Assembly: GCF_001885585.1 (NCBI RefSeq)
Contig: NZ_LSRP01000078.1
Coordinates: forward strand, 1 to 64,000
Length of the DNA: 64,000 nucleotides
Origin: Pararhizobium antarcticum
GTDB taxonomy: Bacteria; Pseudomonadota; Alphaproteobacteria; Rhizobiales; Rhizobiaceae
Direction of reading: 5' to 3'
Below are positions 63,367 to 64,000 of the stretch, one piece after another; the stretch's first letter is position 1, and each line of letters begins with the position of its first letter. Under the pieces are notes generated by a model. The model searched no databases. It saw only the letters and a program-made list of their open reading frames with translations, and had not been told where the DNA came from. The position numbers and the translations under genes are program-made.

Positions 63367-64000
63367 TCCGCCGGCTCCAGCACGAGTTTCTTCTGCTTTT
63401 TCGCCCGCGAGGGCGCACCGACCCGAAGACGTCGGTCCGTCAGCGAGACCATGCCGCCGGCGATCATGAACAGTGTTCCGCCCCAGATGCAGAGAATGAA
63501 CGGCTTCCACCAGATGCGCACGACCACGCCCCCATCCGCCATCGCGTCGCCCAGCGAAACATAAAGCTGGTTTGACCCGAAGCTGCGAATGCCGGCTTCC
63601 GTCGTCGGCATCCGACGGGCGGTGTACATGCGTTTCGACGACCACATCTCGGTGACTTCGACACCATCGCGGGTGACCGTGAAGTGCCCGGATTCCTCGG
63701 TGAAATTGGGACCGTTGCCCTGTCGCATGCCGTCGAAACGCACGGTGTAGCCGCCCGCTTGCGTGGTCATTCCCGGCTTCATCTCGACAACATGTTCGGT
63801 TTCGAATGCGGTCACGCCGACAATGCCGATCATCGTCACGCCAAGCCCCATATGGGCAAGCGCTGTTCCGAAAGCAGACCGCGGCAGCCCCTTGAAGCGC
63901 CGGAAGGCAATCGCCCCGGAGACCTTGCCAAGCCCTGAACGCAGGGCAAGATCCGTCAGCGAACCGCAGATCACGTAGACCCCGAGCGCCAGACCGAACA
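63363..64000 (-). CDS. ccmF: Cytochrome c haem lyase CcmF (CycK), 5' truncated by window edge
   Basis: Only the C-terminal 212 residues or so are in the window; the frame stays open to base 64000 and the start lies beyond. Visible are [20 protein letters not shown], the helix [15 protein letters not shown], the periplasmic [15 protein letters not shown]..., the beta-rich loop, and the final helices [20 protein letters not shown]. CcmF, with CcmH, ligates haem to apocytochrome c. The cytoplasmic tail ends [12 protein letters not shown]. Confidence 0.95.
   Translation of the reverse strand, partial: FGLALGVYVICGSLTDLALRSGLGKVSGAIAFRRFKGLPRSAFGTALAHMGLGVTMIGIVGVTAFETEHVVEMKPGMTTQAGGYTVRFDGMRQGNGPNFTEESGHFTVTRDGVEVTEMWSSKRMYTARRMPTTEAGIRSFGSNQLYVSLGDAMADGGVVVRIWWKPFILCIWGGTLFMIAGGMVSLTDRRLRVGAPSRAKKQKKLVLEPAE

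Overview
The window looks like a chromosome segment of a Rhizobiaceae-type alphaproteobacterium (Rhizobium/Agrobacterium/Ensifer group). The evidence is the high GC content, the conserved run ccmF-ccmH-degP-response regulator-sensor kinase-glnE with pepN nearby, paired PilZ proteins, short palindromic intergenic elements of the rhizobial RIME type, and sequences matching the CtrA box (TTAA-N7-TTAA / TTAACCAT).

Positions 1 to about 26,900 are the right part of an integrated phage-derived element whose left end lies outside the window. From an AlpA-type regulator (16,048-16,257) a long leftward operon of about 18 genes, often joined by ATGA overlaps, encodes a recombination and replication set: Sak4-like ATPase, helicase, Cas4-like nuclease, primase-helicase, RuvC-like resolvase, and two orphan DNA methyltransferases (ParB-fused N6/N4 type and C5 type). 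Two repeat clusters lie inside this operon: TGGAYTCCG repeats around an 18-bp palindrome (4,752-5,143), and a cruciform followed by CAGATTTGG iterons (6,486-6,756). The second is a candidate replication origin.

To the right of the operon is a two-gene module, a 620-aa QueC-like PP-loop enzyme with a winged-helix tail plus an unrecognised partner (16,462-19,109). It resembles the QueC-like component of anti-phage systems and is the best candidate here for an undescribed system. Next come a DUF2924/large serine recombinase integration module (19,382-21,736), an orphan Phd-type antitoxin, a type III restriction-modification pair (21,846-26,229) and a start-less portal-protein remnant (26,303-26,653). 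The element therefore carries at least two probable defence cargoes, and the only virion gene visible is broken. A tRNA-Ser(GCU) gene with its 3' end facing the element marks the start of core chromosome.

Positions 27,000-64,000 are core genes: a secreted caspase/Sel1 protein, two PilZ proteins around a DUF2177 membrane protein, a HisC-like aminotransferase, small secreted proteins, YnfA, AMP nucleosidase, a diacylglycerol-kinase-like lipid kinase, a histidine phosphatase, an L,D-transpeptidase behind a CtrA-type box, ETF-ubiquinone oxidoreductase, a single-gene type ISP restriction-modification enzyme carrying an in-frame palindromic insertion, an Hsp70-like protein, an unusual uracil-DNA glycosylase, two transporters, aminopeptidase N, a PdhS/CbrA-like sensor kinase, glnE, a two-component pair, DegP, and the end of the cytochrome c maturation operon. 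Heptamer tandem repeats occur in two intergenic spots (32,550-32,682 and 62,767-62,821).
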